A stretch of 64,000 nt of DNA from Gordonia prachuapensis (GTDB lineage Bacteria; Actinomycetota; Actinomycetes; Mycobacteriales; Mycobacteriaceae), in NCBI RefSeq assembly GCF_036350515.1, contig NZ_JAZDUE010000018.1:1-64000 (forward strand), given 5' to 3'. Positions 54,434 through 62,460 of the stretch are shown one piece after another. The notes beneath the pieces were generated by a model. The model was not told where the DNA came from. It worked only from the letters and a program-made list of their open reading frames with translations, and made no database searches. How positions within the stretch are numbered: position 1 is the first letter of the stretch; each line of letters opens with the position of its first letter. The translations under genes and the position numbers were made by a program.

Positions 54434-55243
54434 ATGTCGCCGGTGAGCGAACACAGGATCTCCGTCGACATCGACGAAGCAGGCGTAGCGACTGTCACCC
54501 TCGACCGCGCGGAGAAACACAATGCACTGGACGGCGCGATGTTCGACGCGCTGCTGGACGTCACCGGCAGGCTCAAGACCGACGGTCGGATCCGGGCCGT
54601 CGTCGTCCACGGGGCGGGCAAGAGCTTCTGCTCCGGACTCGACATCTCGAGCCTCGGACAGGGTGGTGGCGCCGAGTCGCTCCTCGACCGTGAGGACGGA
54701 CACCGCGCCAACCGGGCGCAGCGCGTGTCGGTGGACTGGGCGGCAGTCCCGGCACCGGTGATCGCCGCAATCACCGGCAACTGCTTCGGTGGCGGACTGC
54801 AGATCGCCCTCGGCGCCGACATCCGCTACGCGGCACCCGACGCCCGGCTGTCGATCATGGAGGTCAAGTGGGGGCTGGTGCCCGACATGGGTATCACCCA
54901 GACGCTCCCCCGTCTCGTCCCTGTGGACGTCGCGAAGGAACTGACGTTCACCGGCCGCATCGTGAGTGGTCAGGAAGCGCAGGCGTTGGGACTCGTCACC
55001 CGCGCAGTCGAGGATCCTCTCGCCGCAGCACTGGAACTCGCGCGCGAGATCGCCCGCAAATCACCACACGCCGTCCGCGCCGCCAAGCGCCTCTACGACG
55101 AGACCTGGACGGGTGCGGACGCGTCCACGGCGTTGATGCTCGAGAGCGAACTGCAGGTCGGGCTGATGGGTTCGGCAAACCAACTCGAGGCCGTCCACGC
55201 GGGACTTGCCAAGCGGGAGCCGCGGTTCGCCGATCCCGAGTGA
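54434..55243 (+). CDS. Enoyl-CoA hydratase/isomerase (crotonase family)
   Basis: This 269-residue crotonase has the N-terminal VATVTLDRAEKHNALDGAMF, the first oxyanion block SFCSGLDISSLGQG, and the second GNCFGGGLQIALGADIRYAA followed by SIMEVKWGLVPDMG, where the glutamate and aspartate sit at the expected catalytic positions. ATG 54434 is chosen; GTG 54443 is an alternative. It would hydrate or isomerise acyl-CoA intermediates of fatty acid or side-chain degradation. No other beta-oxidation gene is adjacent. Confidence 0.88.
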   Translation: MSPVSEHRISVDIDEAGVATVTLDRAEKHNALDGAMFDALLDVTGRLKTDGRIRAVVVHGAGKSFCSGLDISSLGQGGGAESLLDREDGHRANRAQRVSVDWAAVPAPVIAAITGNCFGGGLQIALGADIRYAAPDARLSIMEVKWGLVPDMGITQTLPRLVPVDVAKELTFTGRIVSGQEAQALGLVTRAVEDPLAAALELAREIARKSPHAVRAAKRLYDETWTGADASTALMLESELQVGLMGSANQLEAVHAGLAKREPRFADPE

Positions 55244-55289
55244 CCCCGGGCCGGCACGGAAGAGATCCGTTGCCGACTCGGGGACGCGC

Positions 55290-55769
55290 TCAGCGCGCGG
55301 CGAAGGTCGCCACGCCGGGCAGCGACGGCTGGCCCGCATTCGGGTATGCCGCCGACCCGGTCACCTGAATCGTGGCCACAACCTGGCCGGCGCCGGTGTT
55401 CGCGGTGGCGACGACCGGTGTCGGGTTCAGGTAGTAGGGGCAGGGCTTGACCATCACGGCGCCCGACTGACCGGTGGTGACGTTGAGGTAGCTGATGCGC
55501 ACCAACGAACCGGCAGCGCTGCTACTGCAGATCGACCGAGGTGCCGGCGCCGAGAAAGCAGTCAGGCCGGGCCGGTTGGTCGGCGCCGCGACGACGTTCG
55601 CGAAGTAGGGGCCGGGTACCACGAGTCCGCTGGTCGCCAGGGCTGTCGCGGGAATCTGAAAGACGGTGTGCGGTGGAGCCGCCTGGGCAGTCCCGGCCCC
55701 GACGGTCGCCGACGCTGCAGCGGCGGCCAATCCGAGTGATACAGCGCATCGTTTGAGGGCCTTGCGCAT
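55290..55769 (-). CDS. Small secreted protein
   Basis: This 159-residue protein has a strong Sec signal (LKRCAVSLGLAAAAASATVG with cleavage near AQA-APPHT) and a mature beta-rich domain with two cysteines (PRSICSSSA and KPCPYYLNP) that can form one disulfide. The middle segment RISYLNVTTGQSGAVMVKPC suggests a sandwich fold. No enzyme motif is visible. It converges with the crotonase gene. Confidence 0.78.
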   Translation of the reverse strand: MRKALKRCAVSLGLAAAAASATVGAGTAQAAPPHTVFQIPATALATSGLVVPGPYFANVVAAPTNRPGLTAFSAPAPRSICSSSAAGSLVRISYLNVTTGQSGAVMVKPCPYYLNPTPVVATANTGAGQVVATIQVTGSAAYPNAGQPSLPGVATFAAR

Positions 55770-55919
55770 GGTGCTCCGATCTCATGTGGAGGGATGTCGG
55801 TGTCGTTCACATGTTGATAGATACATACCGCAGGGTGTGCTCTGCGTTACACATTTCGGTGAGTTGTCCGGTGAACGGGGGACGACGTCGATCGGCAGCA
55901 CATCCCCTCGGACAGCTGC

Positions 55920-55935
55920 GGGGGGGGGGCCCCCC
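55920..55935. repeat. G10C6 homopolymer junction
   Basis: Ten consecutive G residues (55920-55929) are followed directly by six C residues (55930-55935). Such tracts are prone to slippage and to sequencing error. It lies in the intergenic region downstream of the acidic protein gene and upstream of the secreted protein gene. Confidence 0.8.
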
Positions 55936-55937
55936 AC

Positions 55938-55961
55938 CGGTGACACCCATCGGTGTCACCG
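55938..55961 (-). terminator. Perfect 10-bp hairpin after the acidic DxDxDG protein gene
   Basis: CGGTGACACC and GGTGTCACCG are perfect inverted repeats around CATC. The hairpin starts 15 bases beyond the stop of the minus-strand gene ending at 55977, the position expected of a terminator. There is no T-run after it, as is common in actinobacteria; a G/C tract follows instead. Confidence 0.6.
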
Positions 55962-55976
55962 CCCCGCAGGAGTCAG

Positions 55977-57020
55977 TCAGAACGATGCGTCGTCGGCATA
56001 GCCGGTGTCGGTCGGCCCTCCGGGGGCCTCGAGATTGTCCGGTCCACCGTAGACATAACTGATCTCGTCGGTGGTGCCGTCCCCGTCGTGGTCGGTCAGA
56101 ACGGTGTCGGGAATGGTGTCCCCGTCGACGTCGAGGACCGTGGAGTCCAGGGTGCCGTCGTTGTCGGTGTCGATGAGAACCTCATCGGGGGTGCCGTCGA
56201 GGTCGACATCGGTGCTGACGCTGGTCACCTCGCCCTCTGCGTCCAGGGTCGCCACGCGGTGCAGGTCGCCGTCCTCGGTGTATTGGGCTGCGAGATCAGG
56301 GATCCCGTCGTCGTCGGTGTCGACCTCGGCGATCACCGTGCCGTTGTCGCCCGCGTACATCGCGGTCTCGAAGGTGCCGTTGTGGTCGGTGTCCGCCTCC
56401 ACCAGGATGGCGTTGCCGTCGCTGTCGAGATATGCGGTGATCGGGGTGCCGTCCACGTCGCCGCGCGCAACATCGGCGTCGCCGTCACGATCGACGTCGA
56501 CGGTCGAGTCGATCGTCACATCGCCCTCGGCGGCAGGGGCTCCGGGACCCGCGGGGTCGGTCGACTCGGGTCGGGCCGCACCGGCTGCCGCGGCCGGCTC
56601 ACCGGGCGCGGCATCGGTGGTGCGCTCGTCGGTGTTCGGCGCGTGCGCCGATGCAGGCGGCGCCGACTCGGACTCGGTCGACAGTCCGGACTCTGGCGAC
56701 GGTGCGGACTCGGCGGTCGGTGTCGGCGAGGACTCGGGCTCGGACTCTGGCGACGGTGCACTTTCCGGTCCGGGGGCACTGGCCTCCTCCGGCGCCGGCG
56801 CCGGCGCAGGATTTGCGCCCGGCCCGGTGACCGTGCCGTCGGGGCTGACCGTGACCGGTCCGTCGGGACCGCCCTCGACGGTCACCGAGCCGTCGTCGGC
56901 GACATGGCCGGTGTACTCGTTGCCGTGCTCATCGCGCATGTGCACGGTGTCCGGCTGCCCGTCGCCGTCGCTGTCGGTGACGGCTTCGGTGGTCAGGTCG
57001 GGGCTGGTGGGATCAGACAT
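55977..57020 (-). CDS. Acidic protein with calcium-binding-type DxDxDG repeats
   Basis: This 347-residue, very acidic protein opens with TDSDGDGQPDTVHMRDEHGN, then has a 110-residue Pro/Glu/Ser/Ala linker. The C-terminal half is built from repeats such as VDVDRDGDADVARGDVDG, EADTDHNGTFETAMY, EVDTDDDGIPDLAAQY and DTDNDGTLDSTVLDVDGD, the acidic loops of EF-hand or thrombospondin type-3 calcium sites. No signal peptide is seen, unlike most proteins with such repeats. AAAGG lies upstream of the start. Function unknown. Confidence 0.78.
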   Translation of the reverse strand: MSDPTSPDLTTEAVTDSDGDGQPDTVHMRDEHGNEYTGHVADDGSVTVEGGPDGPVTVSPDGTVTGPGANPAPAPAPEEASAPGPESAPSPESEPESSPTPTAESAPSPESGLSTESESAPPASAHAPNTDERTTDAAPGEPAAAAGAARPESTDPAGPGAPAAEGDVTIDSTVDVDRDGDADVARGDVDGTPITAYLDSDGNAILVEADTDHNGTFETAMYAGDNGTVIAEVDTDDDGIPDLAAQYTEDGDLHRVATLDAEGEVTSVSTDVDLDGTPDEVLIDTDNDGTLDSTVLDVDGDTIPDTVLTDHDGDGTTDEISYVYGGPDNLEAPGGPTDTGYADDASF

Positions 57021-57330
57021 CGGGTCGGCCTTTCAGTTCGGTCCACGGACTATCCATCGGTGGCTCATTGCGCTGTCGGAGGTAGGACGGCCGGTGCGGG
57101 CCGGAATGTTCCCGCAATCCACAGATGAGTCCGAGTGAGAAACGGGCGGGCATCTGCCGGTTACTCGAGGCGTGTATTACCCTGCACAGCGACACAAGCA
57201 TCGTGAATGTGCCCGGTCGGGGAACTTTCACGCGTTCCGCTGCAACCAATCTCTGACCAGGGAACGTCTGCCGCGGAAGCACACCAGGGGGTGCACGCGC
57301 CGCTGCGTGCAGTGAGAGGGAAACACAGCC
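57021..57330. other. Divergent promoter region
   Basis: This holds the promoters of the acidic protein gene and of the lipoprotein gene on the other side. I see no further gene, repeat or RNA fold. Confidence 0.45.
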
Positions 57331-58602
57331 ATGTCTCGATCCGTCTTGTCTCTTTCGGCTCTTCGCGTCCTCGGAGTCGTGGTCGCCGCGACTGCCGTGG
57401 CGACCGGATGTACCACCAACGGCAGTCCCCAGCCCAGTCCGTCGGCGGCCGGTGAGGCGCAGGCAGCGGTCGATCTGGCCGCGTTGGACACCGGCAGCTA
57501 CCCGACCGAACCGCGAGAACCGTTCGGCCGTGCCACCGACGCCGAGATCGTTCAGGTCGAGGCCCAACGAATGGCCCAGTTCATCGTGGTGCCGTTCGAG
57601 GTGGACGGGGACCTCACCAACCAGAAGATGCCCACCCAGACCATCGCCTCGCGCAAGAACCTCACGATGATCCTCGGTCCGGAGGCCGTCGACGTGCCCG
57701 CCAACGAGTTCTTGCTCGGTGGCTACACGACGACCGCCTCCACACCGGATTCCCACCTTCGCGCGGGCACCGCACGCAGTCTCAACAACATGGTGGTGCG
57801 CTATGCGGACGCGAATCACGCGCGTGCCGCCGCCCGCCAGATGGCCGATGCGCTCGCCACCCGTGACAAGACGGAGCTGACCGGGCTGCCCGGTGAGCCG
57901 ACAGCGATCGTGAAGCGATCCAGTATCGGCGGCAACGAGCAGATGCTCGCGTTCACGCCGCACAACTCGTACGTCCTGTACCAGTGGGTGGAGACCACTC
58001 CCGAACAGCAAGATCTTCTCGACCCGACGCTGCGCACGGCGTTGGGCCTCCAACGTGCCTTGATCGACCAGTTCCCCGCCACGCCGACCAAGGCCGAGGC
58101 TGCCGAACGTGGGATCACCGACTCCGTCCGACCGTACGTCGACCAGGACCGCGTGTTGATCTACGCACTGCCGATGACCGACGAGGAGCTCGAGACCGGC
58201 GGCACCTTCGGCCCCGGTCACCAGCTGCGCGCGGTGTACGGTCCGCGGGGACGGGCCCACACGAGTACCGACCCGAAGACCACGTTCACGGTGCTCACCG
58301 AGACCGGGTCTACCGCCAACGCCGTCGAACGGTCGATCGTGTATCGCGCCGCCACCCCGGACGGGGCGACAGCCATCATGGAAGCCGACGGCGGAGCCGG
58401 GGATGCCAGTACTCCCATCGACCCACCGCCCGGACTCCCCGCCGCTGCATGCACCAAGAGCATCGGCCAAGGCACCTTGTACTCCTGCCACGTGCAGGAG
58501 GGCCGCTACGTCGGATACGTGCGGTCGGACGACGTCACCGATGCCTACCAGCAGATCTCGGCACAGTACGTCATCCTGACCAAGGCCGATCAGAACGCTT
58601 GA
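57331..58602 (+). CDS. Lipoprotein of an actinobacterial family (DUF7373-like)
   Basis: This 423-residue protein has a lipoprotein signal (GVVVAATAVATGCTTNG, lipobox ending in Cys) and a long mature domain with repeated alpha-beta segments (AEIVQVEAQRMAQFIVVPFE, NMVVRYADANHARAAARQMA, DDVTDAYQQISAQYVIL). The layout matches lipoproteins conserved in Gordonia, Rhodococcus and mycobacteria. A late pair of cysteines (AACTKSIG and YSCHVQEG) may form a disulfide. AGAGGGAAACACAGCC precedes ATG 57331. Function unknown, located at the cell envelope. Confidence 0.8.
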   Translation: MSRSVLSLSALRVLGVVVAATAVATGCTTNGSPQPSPSAAGEAQAAVDLAALDTGSYPTEPREPFGRATDAEIVQVEAQRMAQFIVVPFEVDGDLTNQKMPTQTIASRKNLTMILGPEAVDVPANEFLLGGYTTTASTPDSHLRAGTARSLNNMVVRYADANHARAAARQMADALATRDKTELTGLPGEPTAIVKRSSIGGNEQMLAFTPHNSYVLYQWVETTPEQQDLLDPTLRTALGLQRALIDQFPATPTKAEAAERGITDSVRPYVDQDRVLIYALPMTDEELETGGTFGPGHQLRAVYGPRGRAHTSTDPKTTFTVLTETGSTANAVERSIVYRAATPDGATAIMEADGGAGDASTPIDPPPGLPAAACTKSIGQGTLYSCHVQEGRYVGYVRSDDVTDAYQQISAQYVILTKADQNA

Positions 58603-58639
58603 TGACAGTGCCGGGAGTCGGCGCGGGTGACACCGTCGG

Positions 58640-60220
58640 CTAACGCCGGGGGGTGGAGTCCCGTGACGGCGGGGCCGAGCCACCCCGGGGTTCACCACTC
58701 ACCAGACGGATGATCTCGTCGCGGTCCGCTGCCGAAGGCAGTCCCATCCCCGGTGTGTAGCCGTACACCTCGTGCAACGGGGTCGCCGTCGACCTGCCCG
58801 ACAGAATGTCGATCGAGTCGGTGGAGATCAGGCCGGGGTGCTCCACACCGCACGCCTGCGCCACCTTCAGCAGATCTCGGCGCAGGGTCTTGATGTAGTT
58901 GGCTGCCCGTTCGGCCTTGACCTCGGGTACCAATCCCCGTGCGAGCCAATTGTTCTGTGTGGCGACCCCGGTGGGGCACGTGTCGGTGTGGCATTTCTGG
59001 GCTTGGATACATCCGATGGCCAGCATCGCCTCACGGGCGACATTGATCATGTCGCAGCCGAGGGCGAAGGCGACGACCGCATTGTCCGGCAGTCCGAGTT
59101 TGCCGCCGCCGATGAAGGTGACCTGCTCGTGCAGGTCGCGCTCGGCGAAGATCCGATAGACCTGGGTGAATCCGAGCAGCAGCGGCAACGACACCGTGTC
59201 GGTGAAGATCAGCGGTGCCGCCCCGGTTCCCCCTTCCCCACCGTCGATCGTGACGAAGTCCGGGCCACGTCCGGTTGTCTTCATGAGATCGGTCAGCTCG
59301 TACCAGAAGTCGAGATCTCCCACGGCAGCCTTGATTCCCACCGGCAGTCCGGTCTCGGCGGCGAGCAGTTCGATCCAGTCGAGAAGACCGTCGGTGTCGG
59401 TGAACTCGGCGTGCCGCGACGGACTGACACAGTCCTGACCTTGGGGCACTCCCCGTGCGGCAGCGATCTCCGCAGAGACCTTGGCGGCGGGCAGTAGTCC
59501 GCCGAGGCTCGGTTTGGCGCCCTGACTGAGTTTGATCTCCAGAGCGCGCACCGGCGCGTGGCCGACCACCTCTTTGAGAGCGGGGAGGCTGAACCGTCCC
59601 TGGGTGTCTCGGCAACCGAAGTAGGCGGTGCCGATCTGGAAGATCAGCTCGCCGCCGTGGCGGTGATAGCGCGAGATGCCACCCTCACCCGCATTGTGCA
59701 GACAGTCGGCCAGCGCGGCGCCCCGGTTGAGCGCCTCGACCGCGTTTCCCGACAGCGAACCGAAGCTCATCGCGGAGATGTTGACAACCGACGCCGGCCG
59801 GAAGGCATCCCGCCGATCGCGCGCCGCCCCGATGACCTTGGCGCTCGGCAGGTCGACATCGTGGCCGGCGCTCGGCGTCGATGCCGGCACCGCACGACTG
59901 AAGGTTCGGTGCTTGATCACCGGATACCCGGTGGTGAACTCCAGGTCGTTGTCGGTGCCGAATCCGAAGTAGTTGTTCTCCTTCTTCGCTGACGCATAGA
60001 TCCATCGGCGTTGGTCCCGCGTGAAGGGTCGTTCCTCGTCGTTGGCGGCGACGATGTACTGGCGCAACTCCGGACCGACCGATTCGAGCCAGTACCTCGC
60101 GTGACCGACCAGCGGGAAGTTGCGCAGCAGGGCGTGGCGACGCTGCGTGAGGTCGCGGACCACGACCGCAGCAGCGGCGGTGGCGGCTCCGACAGCGACG
60201 GCAGAAACCGACCGGCTCAT
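58640..60220 (-). CDS. FMN-binding glutamate-synthase family protein
   Basis: This 526-residue protein has an N-terminal membrane-like helix (AVAVGAATAAAAVVVRDL) and a TIM-barrel FMN domain like the central domain of glutamate synthase. Its blocks are MSFGSLSGNAVEALNRGAAL, GGISRYHRHGGELIFQIG, EIKLSQGAKPSLGGLLPAAK, VTIDGGEGGTGAAPLIF and IQAQKCHTDTCPTGVATQN, the last with the cysteines of a 3Fe-4S site. It lacks the amidotransferase domain, so it is a stand-alone oxidoreductase, not a full glutamate synthase. It lies 49 bases downstream of the flavoprotein gene on the same strand. Confidence 0.87.
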   Translation of the reverse strand: MSRSVSAVAVGAATAAAAVVVRDLTQRRHALLRNFPLVGHARYWLESVGPELRQYIVAANDEERPFTRDQRRWIYASAKKENNYFGFGTDNDLEFTTGYPVIKHRTFSRAVPASTPSAGHDVDLPSAKVIGAARDRRDAFRPASVVNISAMSFGSLSGNAVEALNRGAALADCLHNAGEGGISRYHRHGGELIFQIGTAYFGCRDTQGRFSLPALKEVVGHAPVRALEIKLSQGAKPSLGGLLPAAKVSAEIAAARGVPQGQDCVSPSRHAEFTDTDGLLDWIELLAAETGLPVGIKAAVGDLDFWYELTDLMKTTGRGPDFVTIDGGEGGTGAAPLIFTDTVSLPLLLGFTQVYRIFAERDLHEQVTFIGGGKLGLPDNAVVAFALGCDMINVAREAMLAIGCIQAQKCHTDTCPTGVATQNNWLARGLVPEVKAERAANYIKTLRRDLLKVAQACGVEHPGLISTDSIDILSGRSTATPLHEVYGYTPGMGLPSAADRDEIIRLVSGEPRGGSAPPSRDSTPRR

Positions 60221-60269
60221 GCATGACGGATTGCCCGCGGACCGCGGTTCGAAACGTCCACCGAGAAGG

Positions 60270-61679
60270 TCAGCGCTCGCCGCCGGGGGTCGCGCTCGCA
60301 GCGAGTTCGCTCAACCGGGCGAGACCTGGTTGCGCGACTTCCGAAAGGCGTTGCTGCGCCGCCCGCACCGCGGGGCTGTCGCGGAGCGTGGGTCCGATCC
60401 GCGCAGGGTTGAGCGCACAGGCGTTCGCCCAGGCCGCGATATCGGGTTCGGCGCCGAACGTCCGGGTCGCGTGGGCACTACGCGCCTGCATGTGCAGCCA
60501 GTCGCGAGGTGTGTCCGACAGCCGGTTGGGCGGGCAGAGGCGATTGCGTTCACGGTCGTCGTCGCGGGTGGCTTCCACATATCCGGCCAGCGCTGCATTG
60601 AAGCAGGGAAAGCCCGCCCGGATGGTCTGCAGGCGGATGGGCCCGTCGCCCCAGATCGGCACGAGCGGTGGGTAGCGCAGCCCGGATGCGGCGCAGTGGA
60701 CGACAAGCGCTCCCGGCGGTAGGGCGACCCTCCCCCGTTGCAGGACGATCTCGCGGCGGTCGATCCGTTCGATGTGGCCCAGGCGGACAACTCGGTCGAT
60801 CGTCCGGAGATGTTCGAGTTCCCAAGCGCCGAGGGTCGGTGCCTTCGCCATCGTCGGGAGCGCGGCCGGGTCGATCCGCATCATCACCCCGGACTCCTCG
60901 AGGGATTCGAACACGTCATCGACGGTTCCGGCCTGTGCGGCCGATGCCATCGTGTCGGTGGCGAGCTGAAGGGCCACCAGCGGATCAGGTTGTACCACAG
61001 CCCGATTCAACATCCAGGGTTCGCGTGGCCGAACCCAGAGGATGCGGTCGGGGTGCACGTCGCGGGCCAGCAGCCAGATGATCGCGTCGGTGGCGGTCTT
61101 TCCGGCACCGACGATGACGAAATGGTCGGGTGCCTCACGCAGTGATGCGAGTTCGTGCACCGGAATCACCGGGACCTCGTCGGCGACCGCGAACGGAGCC
61201 GGGGTCGTCGCGGGGATGGTCGGCGACAGGTAGGTGGCGTCGACGACGTTGCGTCTCACCGTGACCGGTCGGATCCTACCGGACACCCGCGATTCAACCA
61301 GGTGGTTCTCGCCGTCGAACCGGTACTCGCTGGTGCCCAGAAAGGTGACACGTCCGGAGCCCACGAAGCGGCGCCAGAGGATGTCGTCGAAGTAGGCCGC
61401 GATCTCGGGCCGGCGAGCGCGCTCCCCGAATCCTTGCTCGGGACCGGTTCGCTGAACGGTCCCGTCGCCGAGCACCGTCGAGCCGACGCCGTAGAACACC
61501 GACGCCTGGTGTAGTTGGACGAATGGATACGCATCCAGCCAGTGACCACCCGCGGTTGGCCGACGGTCCACGAGCGTCACGTGGACGTCGGCGTGGTCGA
61601 TCAGGGTGTCGGTGAATGCCATGCCCATCGCGCCCGCGCCCACGACGAGATAGTCGGTGGTCAGCGGGTCGGACGCCAT
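60270..61679 (-). CDS. FAD/NAD(P)-binding oxidoreductase
   Basis: This 469-residue flavoprotein has the N-terminal motif VVGAGAMGMAFTDTLIDH, HWLDAYPFVQLHQASVFYGV, and a second dinucleotide motif VIVGAGKTATDAIIWLLARD, as in flavin monooxygenases of the FMO or NAD(P)-binding type. The C-terminus has HMQARSAHATRTFG and ends GGER. Start 61679 has AGAAGAG upstream. It precedes the glutamate-synthase-like gene and is divergent from the HEAT-MerR cassette. Its substrate is unknown. Confidence 0.82.
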   Translation of the reverse strand: MASDPLTTDYLVVGAGAMGMAFTDTLIDHADVHVTLVDRRPTAGGHWLDAYPFVQLHQASVFYGVGSTVLGDGTVQRTGPEQGFGERARRPEIAAYFDDILWRRFVGSGRVTFLGTSEYRFDGENHLVESRVSGRIRPVTVRRNVVDATYLSPTIPATTPAPFAVADEVPVIPVHELASLREAPDHFVIVGAGKTATDAIIWLLARDVHPDRILWVRPREPWMLNRAVVQPDPLVALQLATDTMASAAQAGTVDDVFESLEESGVMMRIDPAALPTMAKAPTLGAWELEHLRTIDRVVRLGHIERIDRREIVLQRGRVALPPGALVVHCAASGLRYPPLVPIWGDGPIRLQTIRAGFPCFNAALAGYVEATRDDDRERNRLCPPNRLSDTPRDWLHMQARSAHATRTFGAEPDIAAWANACALNPARIGPTLRDSPAVRAAQQRLSEVAQPGLARLSELAASATPGGER

Positions 61680-61753
61680 GATTCGCTCTTCTGTCGAAAG
61701 AGCGGATGACATGGGTCGAATGGTATCCGCACCTCGCGCGCGTTGGGCCGCAC

Positions 61754-61784
61754 TTGACCTTGTCATCGTGACAAGCTGTTCCAT
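61754..61784 (+). promoter_or_regulatory. MerR-type promoter with 19-bp spacer and dyad
   Basis: A -35 element TTGACC (61754-61759) and a weak -10 TTCCAT (61779-61784) are 19 bases apart. That spacer is filled by the perfect dyad CTTGTCA-TCG-TGACAAG (61759-61775). An overlong spacer with a centred dyad is the hallmark of promoters activated by MerR-family proteins, which untwist the DNA. The MerR gene two genes away in the same operon is the obvious ligand. The -10 assignment is tentative. Confidence 0.65.
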
Positions 61785-61806
61785 GGTCGGTGAGGAGGTG
61801 ATCGTC

Positions 61807-62451
61807 ATGACCGACAACGATCACAACAGGACACTGATCGATGCCCTCGGGGCCGACGATGCGTCGCAGCGGCTGCGGGCCGCGCTCGCCGCGGGAACCG
61901 CCGCGGACGAGCGGCTTGTCCCGGTGCTCATCGAGAGGTGTGGCACGGAACCGGATTTCTTCGTGCGCGACATGTTGACCTGGGCGTTGTGCCGGGCGTC
62001 TGCCGACATCACCGTGCCTGCCCTGCTCACCGAGCTGGAGTCGGCCCAGCCACAGGCCCGCAGCCAGGCGCTGCACACGCTGTCCAAGATCGGGGAACGA
62101 CGAGCGTTCTCGCGCGTGGCGATGTCGATCCATGACCCCGACGACGATGTGGCACGTGCCGCATGGCGTGCTGCGGTGGCTCTCGTCGATCCCGCCGACG
62201 CATCGGATCTGGCGGCCGACCTCGCCGCGGAGTTCGGCCGCGGTGATGCGCAGGTGCAGCTCAGTCTGGCACGCGCGATGGTCGAGCTCGGTGAGTCGGC
62301 CCATCCGGTGGTGGACGCATATGTGCGCCACGCGGATCCCCGGGTCCGGGCACACGCGGCTGCCACCGAGAGGTTGTTGGGCGATCCGGATGCCGCGTTC
62401 GATCTCTCGGTCGAGATGGCGCGTCGTGCCTCGGTCGGTGTCGATGTGTGA
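61807..62451 (+). CDS. HEAT-repeat protein
   Basis: This 214-residue protein is a stack of about six HEAT-like repeats (DERLVPVLIERCGTEPDFFV, ITVPALLTELESAQPQARSQ, AFSRVAMSIHDPDDDVARAA, and onward) with no added domain. ATG 61807 has a strong GAGGAGG upstream; the frame extends further but the extension is not supported. It lies directly after the dyad promoter and nine bases before the MerR-HEAT fusion gene, so the two are surely co-transcribed and may bind one another through their repeats. Confidence 0.85.
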   Translation: MTDNDHNRTLIDALGADDASQRLRAALAAGTAADERLVPVLIERCGTEPDFFVRDMLTWALCRASADITVPALLTELESAQPQARSQALHTLSKIGERRAFSRVAMSIHDPDDDVARAAWRAAVALVDPADASDLAADLAAEFGRGDAQVQLSLARAMVELGESAHPVVDAYVRHADPRVRAHAAATERLLGDPDAAFDLSVEMARRASVGVDV

Positions 62452-62460
62452 GTGCGGCCG

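Noticed and set aside
55953..57128. Long plus-strand frames rich in Val, Gly and Ser
   Set aside because: They are antisense images of the DxDxDG repeats of the acidic protein, not genes.
57013..58698. A 561-residue open frame on the minus strand
   Set aside because: It is antisense to the lipoprotein gene, whose lipobox and ribosome binding site are clear.
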